DNA of 64,000 nt from Parasponia andersonii (Eukaryota > Streptophyta > Magnoliopsida > Rosales > Cannabaceae). Within the stretch, counting starts at the first letter, position 1, and every line of letters starts with the position of its first letter. The stretch spans positions 530,795 through 594,794 of the forward strand of contig JXTB01000073.1 in assembly GCA_002914805.1 (NCBI GenBank), in the 5' to 3' direction. A program made the position numbers and the translations under genes. The notes beneath the pieces are model-generated. The model saw nothing but the letters and a program-made list of their open reading frames with translations, did not search any database and was not told the DNA's origin. Shown here one piece after another: positions 12,075 to 25,671 of this stretch.

Positions 12075-14480
12075 TGTAAAATCCTAAATTTTATAAGGGT
12101 AATTAAGTAATTTTAATTTAAGGGTATTTTGGTAATTCTACGTTTTCGAATTATTTGAAATTAAATTATTGGTGTTGAATCTAGATAAAATAAAGTCTGG
12201 GTGTATTTGAGGTAAAAGTGAAAAAGAAATTACAAACTAGGGACAAAAATGTAATTAAGGGAGGGCCTAAAGTGAAAGAATCTTTTTAAAATTTGTGACA
12301 AAAGTGGAATTTCAGAAATTTTTTCGGTCAAATCAGATTGTGCCATGTGTCCCACTACTACAGTTTCCGAAAATTGCATATAAATCTCCCAACTCCTTTC
12401 TCACCGAAGTCCTTCGAACACCCCCTATGTCACTGTTCATTGCCGAGACACCAGCCGCCATTGTGCCCGATGCGCCTGCCGTGATCGGAAGATGCCGACG
12501 AAGCCACGCCTGGTACCGCCGTCCCTCGCCGGAGAAAAAGCAATCCGAAAGTCGCGCCACCGGAACAGAAAATTGTCTGCCGTTTCCTTCTTCGACTTCC
12601 GATCAACTCACCGTCACCGCCGTTGGATTCGTCTCAACTCTAGCTTTCGTTTCTGACCACTCTCGGCCTCTAACTCGGCTTCGGTGAGTAGTTTACTACT
12701 GTAGTAATTTTATAATATTAAATTTTTGTGGTATTTTCGTAATTATTTCGGAATTGAGTTATTTATCCCGAGAAAATTTTACCACGTGAAAGAGGAGCTT
12801 AAAACATGAAATCTCATGATTTTGAAGTGTTAAAAAGGTAACCGGAAGATCGTTAATTATCGAAATGAAAATTTGGCATTTTTCTAATTATTTTCCAAAT
12901 GTGGTATTTTTATAGTTTTTGGATTTTTGAGCCCATTTAATGTTCGGGACCTCGAAACTGAGTTCTGACTTCGAATTTGGACTCAGTGAGGTGTGGACAT
13001 GAATTTTGATATAAAATGCCACTATTTTCTGAAGTGGCACAAAAATAAAAAAAATAGATTGTGATTCACACCGTTTTGCGTGTCACGGCCGGTTCTACAC
13101 CGGGACCTGTTTTCGACGAAATTTATATCTAATCCAACGTTTTTAGGTATTCTGAATTCAGTGGTGATCTCTTTTTCTCAATCCGAGACTCCGTTTGAAA
13201 AGTCAACTTTTCAAGTGAACGTGACAAAATTCGAGAACGACTGTCTGAACAGTCAGATGATCAATTGAGGATATTCTAGCGTCGTTAGCTCAACATAACT
13301 ACTATCTCGAGGTAGGGGATTCAATTTCCTTGTTTTCTATTATTTTCATTAAAATTAGAATTTATTCTGAAAATGAAATTTCGTGATTTTATTAAATTGA
13401 ACTATTTGAATAGTTATTTTAATGAACTATGAATTTGTGAAACATTGTGGACTGCTCTAGATATATTTACATATGATTTTGTACAAATTTTTATATTTAG
13501 AATTTAGTAAAACCATAGAAACTATACTTTTGGATTTTTAAGTATAAAATGGATTTTTAATTAAAAATCAGAGCATATCTAGAATGTTAAACCACTGTAT
13601 GATTATTTGAAACTCCATATATTGCACATTTCATATGATCATGCATGAGAGTCGTCTTAGGCATCATTATGTTGTAGTAGGCGGTCTAATACACCCGCCT
13701 TCGATGAGAGCCTGTAAATTCGTGCAGAGTTTGTTTTTTGACTATCTCCATTCAGTAGGCGTATGCATTCGGTGTCTCTCTGGTTCGGTAGGATTAGACA
13801 CATGGGTGTCCCTCTGGTTTCCAGAAATAGATGTCAGGCAGGGAGCACTCAATACATGTAGTATAAGTTGCTCTAATCGTGATGAGAGGATGATGGGTTA
13901 TGTGATGTGCATTATGCTTATTTAATTTAGACTTTTAAATGTTTTAACCTGGATATCTGTTTTGGTTTTTAGCATGGTTTTCTGTAAATGGTTTAAATCC
14001 TTAATATTTATAGAAATACTTTCTAGTACTACTAACCATGCAGAAGTTTTGAGAATTATAAAAAGATTTTCCCAAAAAGGAAAATTGAGTAACCTACTGG
14101 GCATTTATGCTCACCCTCCCTACTTCTCCACAGGTGATCTCCAGTGTAACATTAGCTATCAATAAGCAGGATAAGAAGTTATCTTTTACTTATAGTTTGT
14201 GATTTGGTAATATTAAGAGTGTGAATTTAAGACTTGTGTTCAAATCTTATTAAATAAATGTTATTGCTAGCATTTAAATTAAGTGTGCTACTTTGAATAT
14301 GTCTGTTAACTATATATGTCGTACTAGTTTGATCTTGAGGTGTGAATGATGAAACTAGTGTGAAGTAGTTGAAATTTAGTTTTTTTAATAATTTTTCAGA
14401 TGTTTATTTCTCGTTATGCCTTACTAAATTCCTGTTCATTAATGCTTTAGACTATTTATGGGTTTTCATAATTTTGATTA
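12075..14480 (+). repeat. Solo or truncated LTR related to the flanking gypsy-type LTRs
   Basis: It starts TGTAAAATCC, like the other two LTR families here. In the same order it carries a GC-rich block (12420-12690), a CATGAGAGT/GTGCAGAGT block (13640-13735), a CAGGTGATCT-type block (14130) and the spacing between them seen in those LTRs. No second copy, primer site or pol is present. I could not find the right terminus or a target duplication, so the right edge is approximate and the copy may be truncated. An open frame at 12295-12687 falls in the GC-rich block and resembles no protein; I regard it as chance. Confidence 0.6.
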
Positions 14481-14808
14481 TTTGATCGGGCAATATCGGC
14501 TAATTGCGAGTACTCAATGCGAAACTTCGTACACTAGTACTAAGACATAAAAAACTGCAGAACCCATAAATCAATAGAACAATAGCTTTCTGAGATAACA
14601 TTCATCATTTCATCACACACACAACAAAGAGTCTTACGGTGAGAATCAATCCCGCTCCAAAGACGAAAGAAAAAGACAAATCATAACGGAAACAAAGGAA
14701 CACAGAACGAACAGGAAGAAAACTTAAGTAAAAGCAGCTATATATACTTCTATAGAAGACCTTAAATCTGTATATATACTAATAACTTCATCTTCTCATC
14801 TTTGATCT

Positions 14809-15877
<1,069 letters not shown>

Positions 15878-15984
15878 TCAAGCAGCTAGTGTGCAAAAAA
15901 GGAAAAAAGAAGCCACAAATTAAAACGACGATAGTACTGAGAAATGTGATTGTGAAGTGTGTGACAACCAAATGAATGATATCT

Positions 15985-15996
15985 CCCCTATTTATA
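15985..15996 (-). promoter_or_regulatory. TATA box of GST copy 1
   Basis: Read on the minus strand this is TATAAATAGGGG, a near-perfect plant TATA box about 120 bp upstream of the start codon, leaving room for a roughly 90-nt leader. Confidence 0.75.
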
Positions 15997-15999
15997 GGA

Positions 16000-16771
16000 G
16001 AAGCATATGAGATAGTAGGTGACTGTTCTCCAAATCTGCCCATATGTTTGGTTTTGGAAATATTGAGAAAGGAAATACCATATTGGTCTCTCTCATTCCT
16101 TTTAGATTGAGCAATGATGTCATTGCTCACGTCTTGATAGATCTTTCCTTTGGAGTGAGTCTAGAATGGTGGCCACTCGGTTCTAATGAAAATAGGGAAA
16201 CTGTTTATGACATGTTGCACGTGCAAAGCACGTTTTTTGGTTATATTATTTTTTTCTTTGAAAGGAACTTACAAATAGCATTTCAATTTCTTTTATAGGT
16301 GTTTTTATTTTCTTTGTAAAATTTTGGTTTTTCTTTTAATCAGATTCATGGAATTTATTTAAAAGCCCCACAAAGGGTCAAAAGAACACCCTAACCCCCC
16401 CTCCCCCAAAAAAAACCCAACATCAAAACCTCACAACTAATTAAAGTGTGAGAATAAGTCTAGCCAAAGTAGACAAATGAATTCTATCACCTTCCAAGCC
16501 AAAATTTAGAGTATCAATTTTGCTCTTTGATAGTGTCCATCAGTAAACGTTACAATAAAATCTTGAATGCGGTTATTTGTAAATACTACCATTGATCTAT
16601 GAAGGCATTTATCATTAAATGCCACATGATAAATTTTTTTAGATCTAGCTCTCACTTTTAGATCTAGAAGAATACCAATAAAAATACCTAAAAAAATAAT
16701 AAAAACTTACGTTTATTTAGAATCAGTCGTTCAAGTTGTCGAGCACCCAACAATTTATGGTGCTAAGTACC
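16000..16771. other. Upstream region of GST copy 1
   Basis: Presumed distal promoter and spacer; no other gene seen. The last part (about 16730-16771) resembles sequence just right of the next gypsy element (about 25678-25740), which suggests a short duplicated host segment around that insertion. Confidence 0.35.
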
Positions 16772-16776
16772 CTACT

Positions 16777-17329
16777 TGTCACGACCCAAAATCCGTGCTA
16801 GTGGCAGAAGAGAAATTTCACAAAGATAAGAAATTCCATGATTTATTTGAAAAGTGTCTAAAAAGTTTTAGTTTTGTAAACAGTACATTTTGATAAAGTA
16901 TTTGAAATTTCATCCCGTGAACTTCTCCCACAGTTCGTATACACCATTAAACATAGACCGAATAATAATTGAAAAACGGAAAAATCAAATATAAGTCCAA
17001 GCATCATCATCATCTACAACAACAAGTTAAATCTCAGAATGACATACATAAGTTTACAGACAAAATAGAAAGTAGTAATCTTGATTCAATGCTAATACAA
17101 AACCCCAAATAGTCCAAACACCACAACAGTAGACTTCTAGCATTACCAAGAAATGAACTACAGTCAAGATGGCCTCTCACTCCTCTTGATTTCCAAGATC
17201 GCACTGAACACCACCTAAGGAAGGGAAGAAGGGGGTGAGCATATAATGCCTAGTAGGAAAATGGTTACCTCGAAGAAAAACAGTACAGTGATAGAAAACT
17301 CCTGCATGGTTAGTTCAAATCCAAAACAT

Positions 17330-17376
<47 letters not shown>

Positions 17377-18973
17377 CCAAACCGGGAGCCCATATATATA
17401 AAACAGTGTAATCAAAACCATCAATCCATATGTATATGACACAAATCAACCCATACCCATGAGCACTCATCCTCTCATCTGTGGAAACTCAGGATGATGG
17501 CACTAAGTATGCCTAACAGCCTACCTGACACCTAAGCCCATACCCGGAAGGGACACCCGTGTGTCGCCTACCAAACCTGGAGGGACAACCGAATTGCCTA
17601 CGCCTGCCAAATGGGGAGTTAATCAGAAGAACAAACCCCGCGCGAGTTTACGAACTTTCACCGATAGTGGGGCATGCAGTGCCACACTGTAAAACCCACG
17701 ATGCTAACACGGTGCTCATGTATGATCCTATGACATGTGCAATACAGAGCTGAAGTGTAAAAACTACTGTACTTTGGTTTTTCAGTAAAACATGCATAAT
17801 AGGGTTTTATAGAAAAACGGGCAGCATAAGACCCTATTTTTGATATACCCAAAATAACCTGCACACAGAAAATTCCTAGAACAGTACAGTATATATCGTA
17901 CAACCAGATTCCATTACCTATAATTCAAATCATTAAAAACACACTTGTTCTTATATGCTGCAGAAACTAAGTTTTAACTCAAAAATGGTATAAAATGAAG
18001 GTAACTAAACCCTTACCTCACCGGAATAGCGATACCACGCTATTGAGTCCTCAAGATGTCGTTGACGATCGCCCGGAGAGTCGGGAACCAATTCCAAGCC
18101 CTCAATCGTCCTCTGGCGAAAAGTCAACTTCTCACCGGAGCTTCAATTTCGTAAACGGACCTCTTCACTGAATTCCTAGCACCCAAAATAACTAGGTTAG
18201 ACATATAATTTGTCCAATTCTGGTCCAGGCCCACACCGGACCAGTGGCATGTAAAACAAGACAAAATCTCGACCGTTTAATCTCGATTTTCGTGCCGAAC
18301 ACCAAACAACACAATATATATATCAAACTTCTCCATTTTCCGAGTACATTCCAAAAATGCGGTCAAAAACACAATCCAACAGCCGGATCAAAAACAACAA
18401 CCATAAACTCGAAATGCCCAAAAATGACAACTTTCAATCTGGACGAAATGGGATTAAGATATATATACCTTGATGATCCTTGAGACGAGACGAATCCAAC
18501 GGGACTAGTTGGAGGTCGAATGGTGGCCGGAATCATCGCCGGTGACGAAAAAACCGATTCGGCCTCTTTGGAGATTTCCGGCGATGCAGACATCGGCGGC
18601 AGCTGTGAGCGGCGGCGGAGCTTCGGCGCGGCACGGCGATCCTTCGTCGGTCAGTGACACGGGCGGACGGTGGCTAGCGGCGGCTCGGCGACGTCCTACG
18701 GTGGTGCGGCCGAGAGAGCTGAGAGAGAAATCAGGGAAGAAGAGAGAGAAGAGAAATGAGTGAACAGGCCACGTGGCCTGTTTTGAATGGGCTGTGCAAT
18801 TTTTTAAAAATTACATATTAGTCTCAAAATTTCAAATCTCTATCAATTTAGTCTCCCCAAAAATTACAATTTAGTCCTTCTACACAAAACTTTTGCAAAT
18901 TAATTCCTACAATATTATATCCGAAAAATTGGTAAAATGTCCAAATTACCCTCCTAAAATCCGGGTTTTTACA
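16777..18973 (-). repeat. 3' LTR of the gypsy element
   Basis: 2197 bp; on the plus strand it begins TGTCACGACCC and ends GGTTTTTACA. It contains a (CA)n(TA)n microsatellite (17331-17373) and a GC-rich block (18490-18770). A 16-bp palindrome centred on a perfect G-box (CACGTG) lies at 18765-18780, with a CT-rich run (minus strand) next to it. Open frames across 18500-18770 fall in this GC-rich LTR block and recur in the other LTR; they are not genes. Confidence 0.9.
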
Positions 18974-18985
18974 TTCTCCCCTCCA
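18974..18985 (-). other. Polypurine tract of the gypsy element
   Basis: On the minus strand TGGAGGGGAGAA sits immediately before the TGTAAAAACC start of the 3' LTR. Confidence 0.8.
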
Positions 18986-19031
18986 TAAAAGAATTTCGTC
19001 CCAAAATTCAAAATACAAGTCAAGATTTCCA

Positions 19032-20369
19032 TTACAATACAACTTCTAACTGAAAGTTAAACAAATGAGAGTACTTCTCGTACATCTCTGTCTCGAGTTT
19101 CCAAGTAGCCTCATCTTCTTTGTGATGTTCCCAAAGTACCTTGACAAGTGGTATCTCTCTGTTGTGAAGTACCTTCAACTCTCTAGCCAACAAGCGAACA
19201 GGCTGCTCTACATAGGACACATCTTCTTGGATCGGTACATGAACGTACTGGATAACATGAGATGCATTCGGTGTGTACTTCTTCAACATCGACACGTGAA
19301 ACACATTATGCACGTGGCCCAACTGTGCAGGTAGATTCAAGCGATACGCCACTGGTCCAATCCTCTCAGTGATCTCAAAGGGACCAATATACCTTGGAGC
19401 AAGCTTACTCCTAACTCCAAATCTTGTAACACCACGTCTTGGAGTCACTTTCAAGAACACGGAATCACTAGTATCGGACTCTACTTCACGCCTCTTAGGG
19501 TCAGCATAACTCTTCTGGCGACTCTGAATCTCCTTGAGTCTCTCTTGGATATCCTTGATCTTCCTAGTAGTCTCCTCAATCAGTTCAGGTCCGAGAGTAA
19601 CATGCTCTTCTGGCTCCGCCCAACACGAAGGCGATCTACATGGCCTTCCATACAACACTTCATATGGAGCCACACCCACACTGATCTGGTAACTATTATT
19701 AAAAGCAAATTCCACCAAAGGAAGATGATCATCCCAGTTCCTATCAAAATCCAGTATGCAACAACGTAGCATGTCCTTAAGAATCTGAATGGTCCTTTCA
19801 GACTGACCATCTGACTCAGGATGGTGAGCTGTATTGATATCCAACTGCGTACCAAATGCTTTCTGCAAGGCTCTCCAAAACTTAGAAGTAAACCTTGAAT
19901 CTCTGTCAGAAACTATGCTTAAACGCACACCATGCAAGTGTATGATATTCTCCACATATAGTTTACTGAGCTTTGTGAGAGAGTAGTCAATTCGGATCGG
20001 TATAAAGTGAGCACTCTTCGTCAACCGATCGACTATCATCCAAACTGCATCGTTCTTCCTCAAGGTCTTCGGCAAACTGGTCACGAAGTCCATCGTGATC
20101 TTGTCCCACTTCCACTCCGGAATGGGTAACGGCTGAAGTAATCCAGCTGGTCTCTGGTGTTTAGCCTTGACTCGCTGACAATTCAAATACTTAGCCACAA
20201 AAGTAGCTACATCCTTTTTCATTCCTTTCCACCAAAACTGCTGCTTCAAGTCCCGGTACATCTTGGTACTACACGGATGTACTGCGAACCTTGATTTGTG
20301 AGCCTCTGTTAGAATGGTTTCTCGAAGATTAGGGTTATTAGCTACAACCAATCTCCCATTGAAAAGCAA
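19032..20369 (-). pseudogene. gypsy integrase region
   Basis: This is an open frame of about 445 codons separated by a TAA from the upstream RNase H. An HHCC zinc-binding segment (HKSRFAVHPC... LNCQRVKAKH) is followed by the catalytic core, with Asp in TMDFVTSLP, Asp in VSDRDSRF and Glu in HPESDGQSERT, i.e. the D,D-35-E triad. The C-terminal part contains a GPFEI...PVAYRLNLP module and ends with a chromodomain-like PLVKVLWEHH...EATW segment. The domain itself looks intact; only the upstream stops prevent the normal polyprotein. Confidence 0.9.
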
Positions 20370-20375
20370 GAACCC

Positions 20376-21988
20376 TTATCTATTAGTGCTCCAACCATCT
20401 AACTGTTCACCATTCTGAAGTTGGTTCCAGGTTGTCCTCAACTCCTTGTCTTGCCACTGACTCTGCTGGACAGTCTGGAGAAAAGATAGTGAAATCACAA
20501 TGTTGCTCAGGCAAGCAACACCTTCATTCTCGAAGTACTGCAAGTTATAGTCACCAATCGCAACTGAGTTTTTCCAATCTTCGAACACTAGTGCAGCTAG
20601 TACACCAAAAGGCTTCCTACTCAGTGTATCAGCTACAACGTTGGCCTTACCAGGATGATACTGTAGGTTGAAGTCATAATCCTCCATATACTCAACCCAT
20701 CTTCGATGTCTCAAGTTCAAATCCTTCTGGGTAAAGAGATGCCTCAAACTTTTATGATCGGAGAATATGTCGAACTTCACACCATACAAGTAACATCTCC
20801 AAATCTACGCAAAGATCACTGCTACAAGTTCCAGATCATGGGTGGGATAGTTTCTTTCATGTGGCTTCAACTGACGAGAAGCATAAGCCACAACTCGACC
20901 ATTTGCATCAAGACACATCCCAAACCCGTCTTCGAAGCATCGGTATATACCACATAAGACTCATTACTGTCAAAAATAGTAAGAACAGGTGCGGTGGTTA
21001 AACTCTGCTTCAACCTGATAAAAGCTTCTTCATTTTCGTGATCCTAAACAAACTTGACGTCCTTCCTGGTCAACTTCGTCAAAGGCAAAGCAATTCTCGA
21101 GAAATCTTGCACAAAACGACGGTAGTAACCTGCCAAACAGAGGACACTACGTACCTCCATCATATTTCTCGGTCTTTTCCATTCCAGAACGGCTTCTATC
21201 TTAGCAGGATTGACTGAAATACCCCCGTAAGAAATCACATGACCCAAGAACTTCACTTCTGACATCCAAAAGTCACACTTCGATTTCTTGGCATACAACT
21301 GATTATCTCTCAAGGTCTTGAGTACTATTCCCAGATGTTCGGCATACTCTTCTTGAGTCTTGTAATACACCAGGATGTCGTCGATGAACACAACTACAAA
21401 ACGATCCAAAAACGGCCTGAAAACCCGATTCATGAGATCCATAAATACTGCAGGAGCATTCGTCAAACCAAATGGCATTACCAGAAACTCAAAATGACTG
21501 TATCGAGTTCTGAATGTTGTCTTAGGTATATCATCTTCCCTTATCTTCAACTGATGATAACCAGATCTCAAATCGATCTTGGAGAATAATCTTGAACCAC
21601 CGAGTTGATCAAACAACTCATTTATCCTTGGCAAGGGATACTTGTTCTTTACAGTCAACTGATTCAACTTCTTATAGTCCACACAAAGTCTCAATGAACC
21701 ATCAGCTTTCTTCGCAAACAAAACAGGAGCACCCCAAGGAGAAGTGCTAGTACGAATGAAGCCTTTGGAAAGCAAATCGTCTAACTAATCTCTTAATTCT
21801 TCCATCTCAGCAGGTGCTATGCGATAGGCTAGAATAGAAACTGGCTGAGCTCCAGGAACTAGCTCAATATAAAACTTGATCTCCCTATCAGGTGGTAACT
21901 CCGGTAAGTCTTCAGGAAATACCTCCGAATACTCACACACCACCGGAATCCATGGGTCTTGATCGTCTGTCCTCACCTCGCCATCCAT
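20376..21988 (-). pseudogene. gypsy reverse transcriptase and RNase H region, interrupted
   Basis: The reverse transcriptase core lies in 21044-21775: YPLPRI, the [11 protein letters not shown] block and the catalytic FIDD motif (minus strand, 21377-21388) are all visible. The frame is broken by TAG at 21785-21787 at the start of the RT domain, TAG at 21044-21046 just after it, and another stop near 20795 in RNase H. RNase H and connection remnants ([35 protein letters not shown]) fill 20376-20960. At least the first stop sits where relatives carry Gln, so CAG to TAG is the likely change. Confidence 0.9.
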
Positions 21989-22503
21989 GGCAAATAAGTT
22001 CCCATAACACTGAGTTTCTTTCTTTCACCCATGCACGCTTTCAGAATAGGACTAGGCTCCAACGGACTCATTCTATCTTGATAGACAATGGGATATCCAT
22101 CATTAGGAAGAAGAGTCACCCACTTCATATGACAGTCTACAACGGCTCGATACTTCGACAACCAATCCATACCGAGTATTACGTCGTAATGTCCCATAAA
22201 CAACACAATCAAATCAGTAAGAAGCTTCCTATCACCAATCACAACCCGACAAGACTTACACATACTAGACACATCAGCCATTCCTCCCAAAGGTGTACCC
22301 AATGTCAATACATAATCCAAATCAGAAAATTCCAACCTCAACAGTTGAGCAAACAACAAGAATATGAATGAATGGGATGCACCAGTATCAAACAAAACAT
22401 GTGCCCAAGAGTGTGAAATAAGGATCATACTGTCAACAACACCTCGACCGGTACGATCCTGAGTGTCATCGGCTCCAGTAAAAGCATAGGCTTGGCCAGT
22501 CAT
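21989..22503 (-). pseudogene. gypsy aspartic protease region
   Basis: The retropepsin motif LFDTGASHSF is present (Asp-Thr-Gly codons at 22381-22389), followed by the DVILGMDWL motif typical of plant gypsy proteases. The segment is open and would follow gag in one polyprotein; it reads on into 21973 before the frame is lost. Confidence 0.85.
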
Positions 22504-23656
22504 CTTTCCTTTCCCTTTGTTACCTCTCCCCTGACCAGGTCGGCTACTGCTGGATCCTAGACCACTACTGCCATAACCGCACCCACTCTGACTCCCTGAG
22601 GCCTGAGAAGCCTGAAAATTCTGAGTGTAACCCTAAGGGTGGTACTGATGCTGATAAGGCTGAGGGGAGGTAAAAGTCTGCGAAGCACCCTGTGACTGTT
22701 GCGGCCTTGCCTGAGTATTCTGATAAGGAACAGAACCTGACTGGCTCCCATGCGGTTGAGAAAGAGGAGATTTCTATAGGCGAGTAGGACACTCTTTCTT
22801 CTGGTGACCCAGCTGGCCACAAACGAAACATCCTCTATAAGGACTATCTCTGCCACCCCCTGAAGAGCCACTACTGTTCGAGCTCCCACTGTTCGGAGTA
22901 CCCTGGGCTGACCACTACCCCTGGTTCCTTCTGGTGGCTTTCCTATCATTTCATCTCCACTGGTTTCTCCTGGAATCAAATCCTGCTTCGATGGCCTCTG
23001 TCCGCTGGGCAGCTACTCTAATATCAGGAAATGTATGGAAAGTCTAAGTGCCAATCCTATTGAAAATATTCCGGTTCAGACGACTCCTGAACTTTACAAC
23101 TCGGGACTTCTCACTCGTACCTGGGTCAAGGGCAACACTTGCCAACTCAGTGAACTCAAACAGGTACTTATTCACCGTTCTGTTACTTTGGACCAAAGTC
23201 TCAAACTGATTCATAATCTCATCCAGTTGATCCTCATTGGCATACTAAGCCCTAAAAATCTGCTCAAAGCCTTCCCAAGTAAGACCCACGACATCCTGCA
23301 TCCGCTCCACAGTCTCCCACCAACGAATGGTACTCCCGGATAGACGAGAAACGACAAAGATTGCCCAAAACTCTACCAGAACACCAAAGGACCGAAAATG
23401 CCTCTCCATCTCACGCAACCAAGCAATTGTCGCGAAAAGATCTGGTCTCCCGTCAAACTGCCCTGGCTAGAGGCACATGAATCGTTAGAGGTAATCTGAC
23501 CGATCCAGCTGATGTACCCTCAGAACTGGAGGCTGATAGTCTGGGGTTGCTCATCTGGGCAAATGCCTGCTACATTGCCTCAATCAGATGAGAGAAATCT
23601 AGATGTTGAGGAGGTTCGGCACCCGGCTGGTGCCTCGAAACTCTTCTAGGAGGCAT
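22504..23656 (-). pseudogene. gypsy gag region with zinc knuckle, interrupted
   Basis: A start codon at 23656 opens with MPPRRVSRHQ, and a TAG follows after about 28 codons. The rest is broken by further stops and frameshifts. A complete CX2CX4HX4C zinc knuckle, which binds RNA during packaging, is preserved at 22789-22830. A Gln/Pro/Ser-rich linker follows it toward the protease. Confidence 0.8.
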
Positions 23657-23769
23657 CCTTATAAGTCTGAAATAATATGCCAAGCTGTTAGTGAGATAAT
23701 GATGCATGCTTATCATAAAATAACTTCAGTCTAGTGTAATGGCGATACGTCCAAGCTATTAAACTCAAA

Positions 23770-23781
23770 GCTCTGATACCA
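23770..23781 (-). other. Primer binding site of the gypsy element
   Basis: On the minus strand TGGTATCAGAGC, an exact match to the complement of the initiator tRNA-Met 3' end, seven bases inside the 5' LTR edge. Confidence 0.9.
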
Positions 23782-23788
23782 CAATTTC

Positions 23789-24342
23789 TGTCACGACCCA
23801 AAACCCGGGCCAGTGGCAGAAGGGAAATTTCACAAAGATGGGAAATTCCATGATTTATTTGAAAAGTGTCTAAAAAGTTTTAGTTTTGTAAACAATACAT
23901 TTTGATAAAGTATTTGGAATTTCATCCCATGAACCTCTCCCACAGTTCGTATATACCATTAAATATTGACTGAATAATAATTGAAAAACAGGAAAATCAA
24001 ATGTAAGTCCAAGCATCATCATCATCTACAACAACAAGTTAAATCCCAGAATAGCATACATAAGTTTACAAACAAAATAGAAAGTAGTAATCTTGGTTCA
24101 ATGCTAATACAAAACCCCAAATAGTACAAATACCACAACAGTAGAATTCTAGCATTACCTAGAAATGAAATACAGTGAAGATGGCCTCTTACTCCTCCTT
24201 ATTTCGAAGATCGCACTCAACACCTCCTGAGGAAGGGAAGAAGGGGGATGAGCATACAATGCCCAGTAGGAAAATAGTTACCTCGAAGAAAAACAGTTCA
24301 GTGATGAAAAACTCCTGCATGGTTAGTTCAAATCAAAAACAT

Positions 24343-24383
<41 letters not shown>

Positions 24384-25671
24384 CCAAACCGGGAGCCCAT
24401 ATATATAAAACAGTGTAATCAAAACCATCAATCCATATGCACATGACACAAATCAACCCATACCCATGAGCTCTCATCCTCTCATCTGTGGAAACTCAGG
24501 ATGATAGCACTAAGTATACCTAACAGCCTGCCTGACACCTAAGCCCATACTCGGAGGGGACACTCATGTGTCGCCCACCAAACCTAGAGGGGGAATCGAA
24601 TTGCCTACGCCTACCAAATGGGGAGGTAATCAGAAGAACAAACCCCGCACGAGTTTACGGACTTTCACCGACGGTGGGGCACGCAGCGCCATACTGTAAA
24701 ACCCACGATGCTAACACGGTGTTCATGTATAATCCTATGACACGTGCAATACAGAACTGAAGTGTAAAAACTATCGTACTCTGATTTTTCAGTAAAACAT
24801 GCATAATAGGGTTTTATAGAAAAACGGGCAGGGCCCTATTTTTGATATACCCAAAATAACCTGCACANNNNNNNNNNNNGCACCCAAAATAACTAGGTTA
24901 GACATATAATTTGTCCAATTCTGGTCCAGGCCCACACCGGACCAGTGGCATGTAAAACAAGACAAAATCTCGACTGTTTGATCTCGATTTCATGCCGAAT
25001 ACCAAAAACACAATATATATATATATCAAACTTCTCCATTTTCCAAGTACATTCCAAAAATGCGGTCAAAAACACAATCCAACGGCCGGATCAAAAATAA
25101 CAACCATAAACTCGAAATGTCCAAAAATGGTAACTTTCAATCCGGACAAAATGGGGTTGAGATATATATACCTTGATGATCCTTGAGACGAGACGAATTC
25201 AACGGGATTGGCTGGAGGTCGAATGGTGGCCGGAATCGTCGCCGGTGACGAAAAAACCGATTCGGCCTCTTTGGAGATTTCCGGCGATGCAGACGTCGGC
25301 GGCGGCGGAGCTTCGGCGCGGCATGGCGATCCTTCGCCGATCGGTGGCGCGGGCGGACGGTGGCTAGCAGTGGCTATGCGACATCCTGGGGTGGTGAGGC
25401 CGAGAGAGCTGAGAGAGAAGAGAGAGAAATCGGGGAAGAAGAGAGAGAAGAGAAATGAGTGAACAGGCCACGTGGCCTATTTTGAATGGGCTGTTCAATT
25501 TTTTAAAAATTACACATTAGTCCTAAAATTTCAAATCTCTATTAATCTAGTCTCCAAAAAATTACAATTTAATCCTTCTGCATAAATTTTTTGCAAATTA
25601 ATCCCCACAATATTATATCCGGAAAATTGATAAAATATCTAAATTACCCTCCCAAAATCCGGATTTTTACC
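23789..25671 (-). repeat. 5' LTR of the gypsy element, with an assembly gap
   Basis: Co-linear with the left LTR, but 12 N at 24868-24879 replace what is about 310 bp in the left copy (17868-18178). The G-box palindrome is conserved here as 14 bp at 25465-25478. The outermost base differs from the left copy, giving a GG instead of a TG terminus. Confidence 0.9.

Larger units (their letters stand above)
16777..25671 (-). mobile_element. Ty3/gypsy retrotransposon, probable Tekay/Del-type chromovirus, decayed
   Basis: Two direct repeats (16777-18973 and 23789-25671) enclose gag-pol read on the minus strand in the gypsy order: gag, protease, reverse transcriptase, RNase H, integrase. A tRNA-Met primer site abuts the right (5') LTR and a polypurine tract abuts the left (3') LTR. 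The integrase tail ends in a chromodomain-like segment, which together with the long LTRs suggests the Tekay/Del clade (inference). Several in-frame stops show it is dead. The outermost base of the 5' LTR is mutated (GG instead of TG) and I see no clear target duplication. Confidence 0.9.

Noticed and set aside
12295..12687. 130-codon open frame
   Set aside because: Falls in the GC-rich block of an LTR; comparable frames recur at the same place in other LTRs and match no protein family.
18509..18763. 84-codon open frame repeated at 25208-25462
   Set aside because: It is the same LTR segment in both copies of the gypsy element, on the strand opposite to pol.
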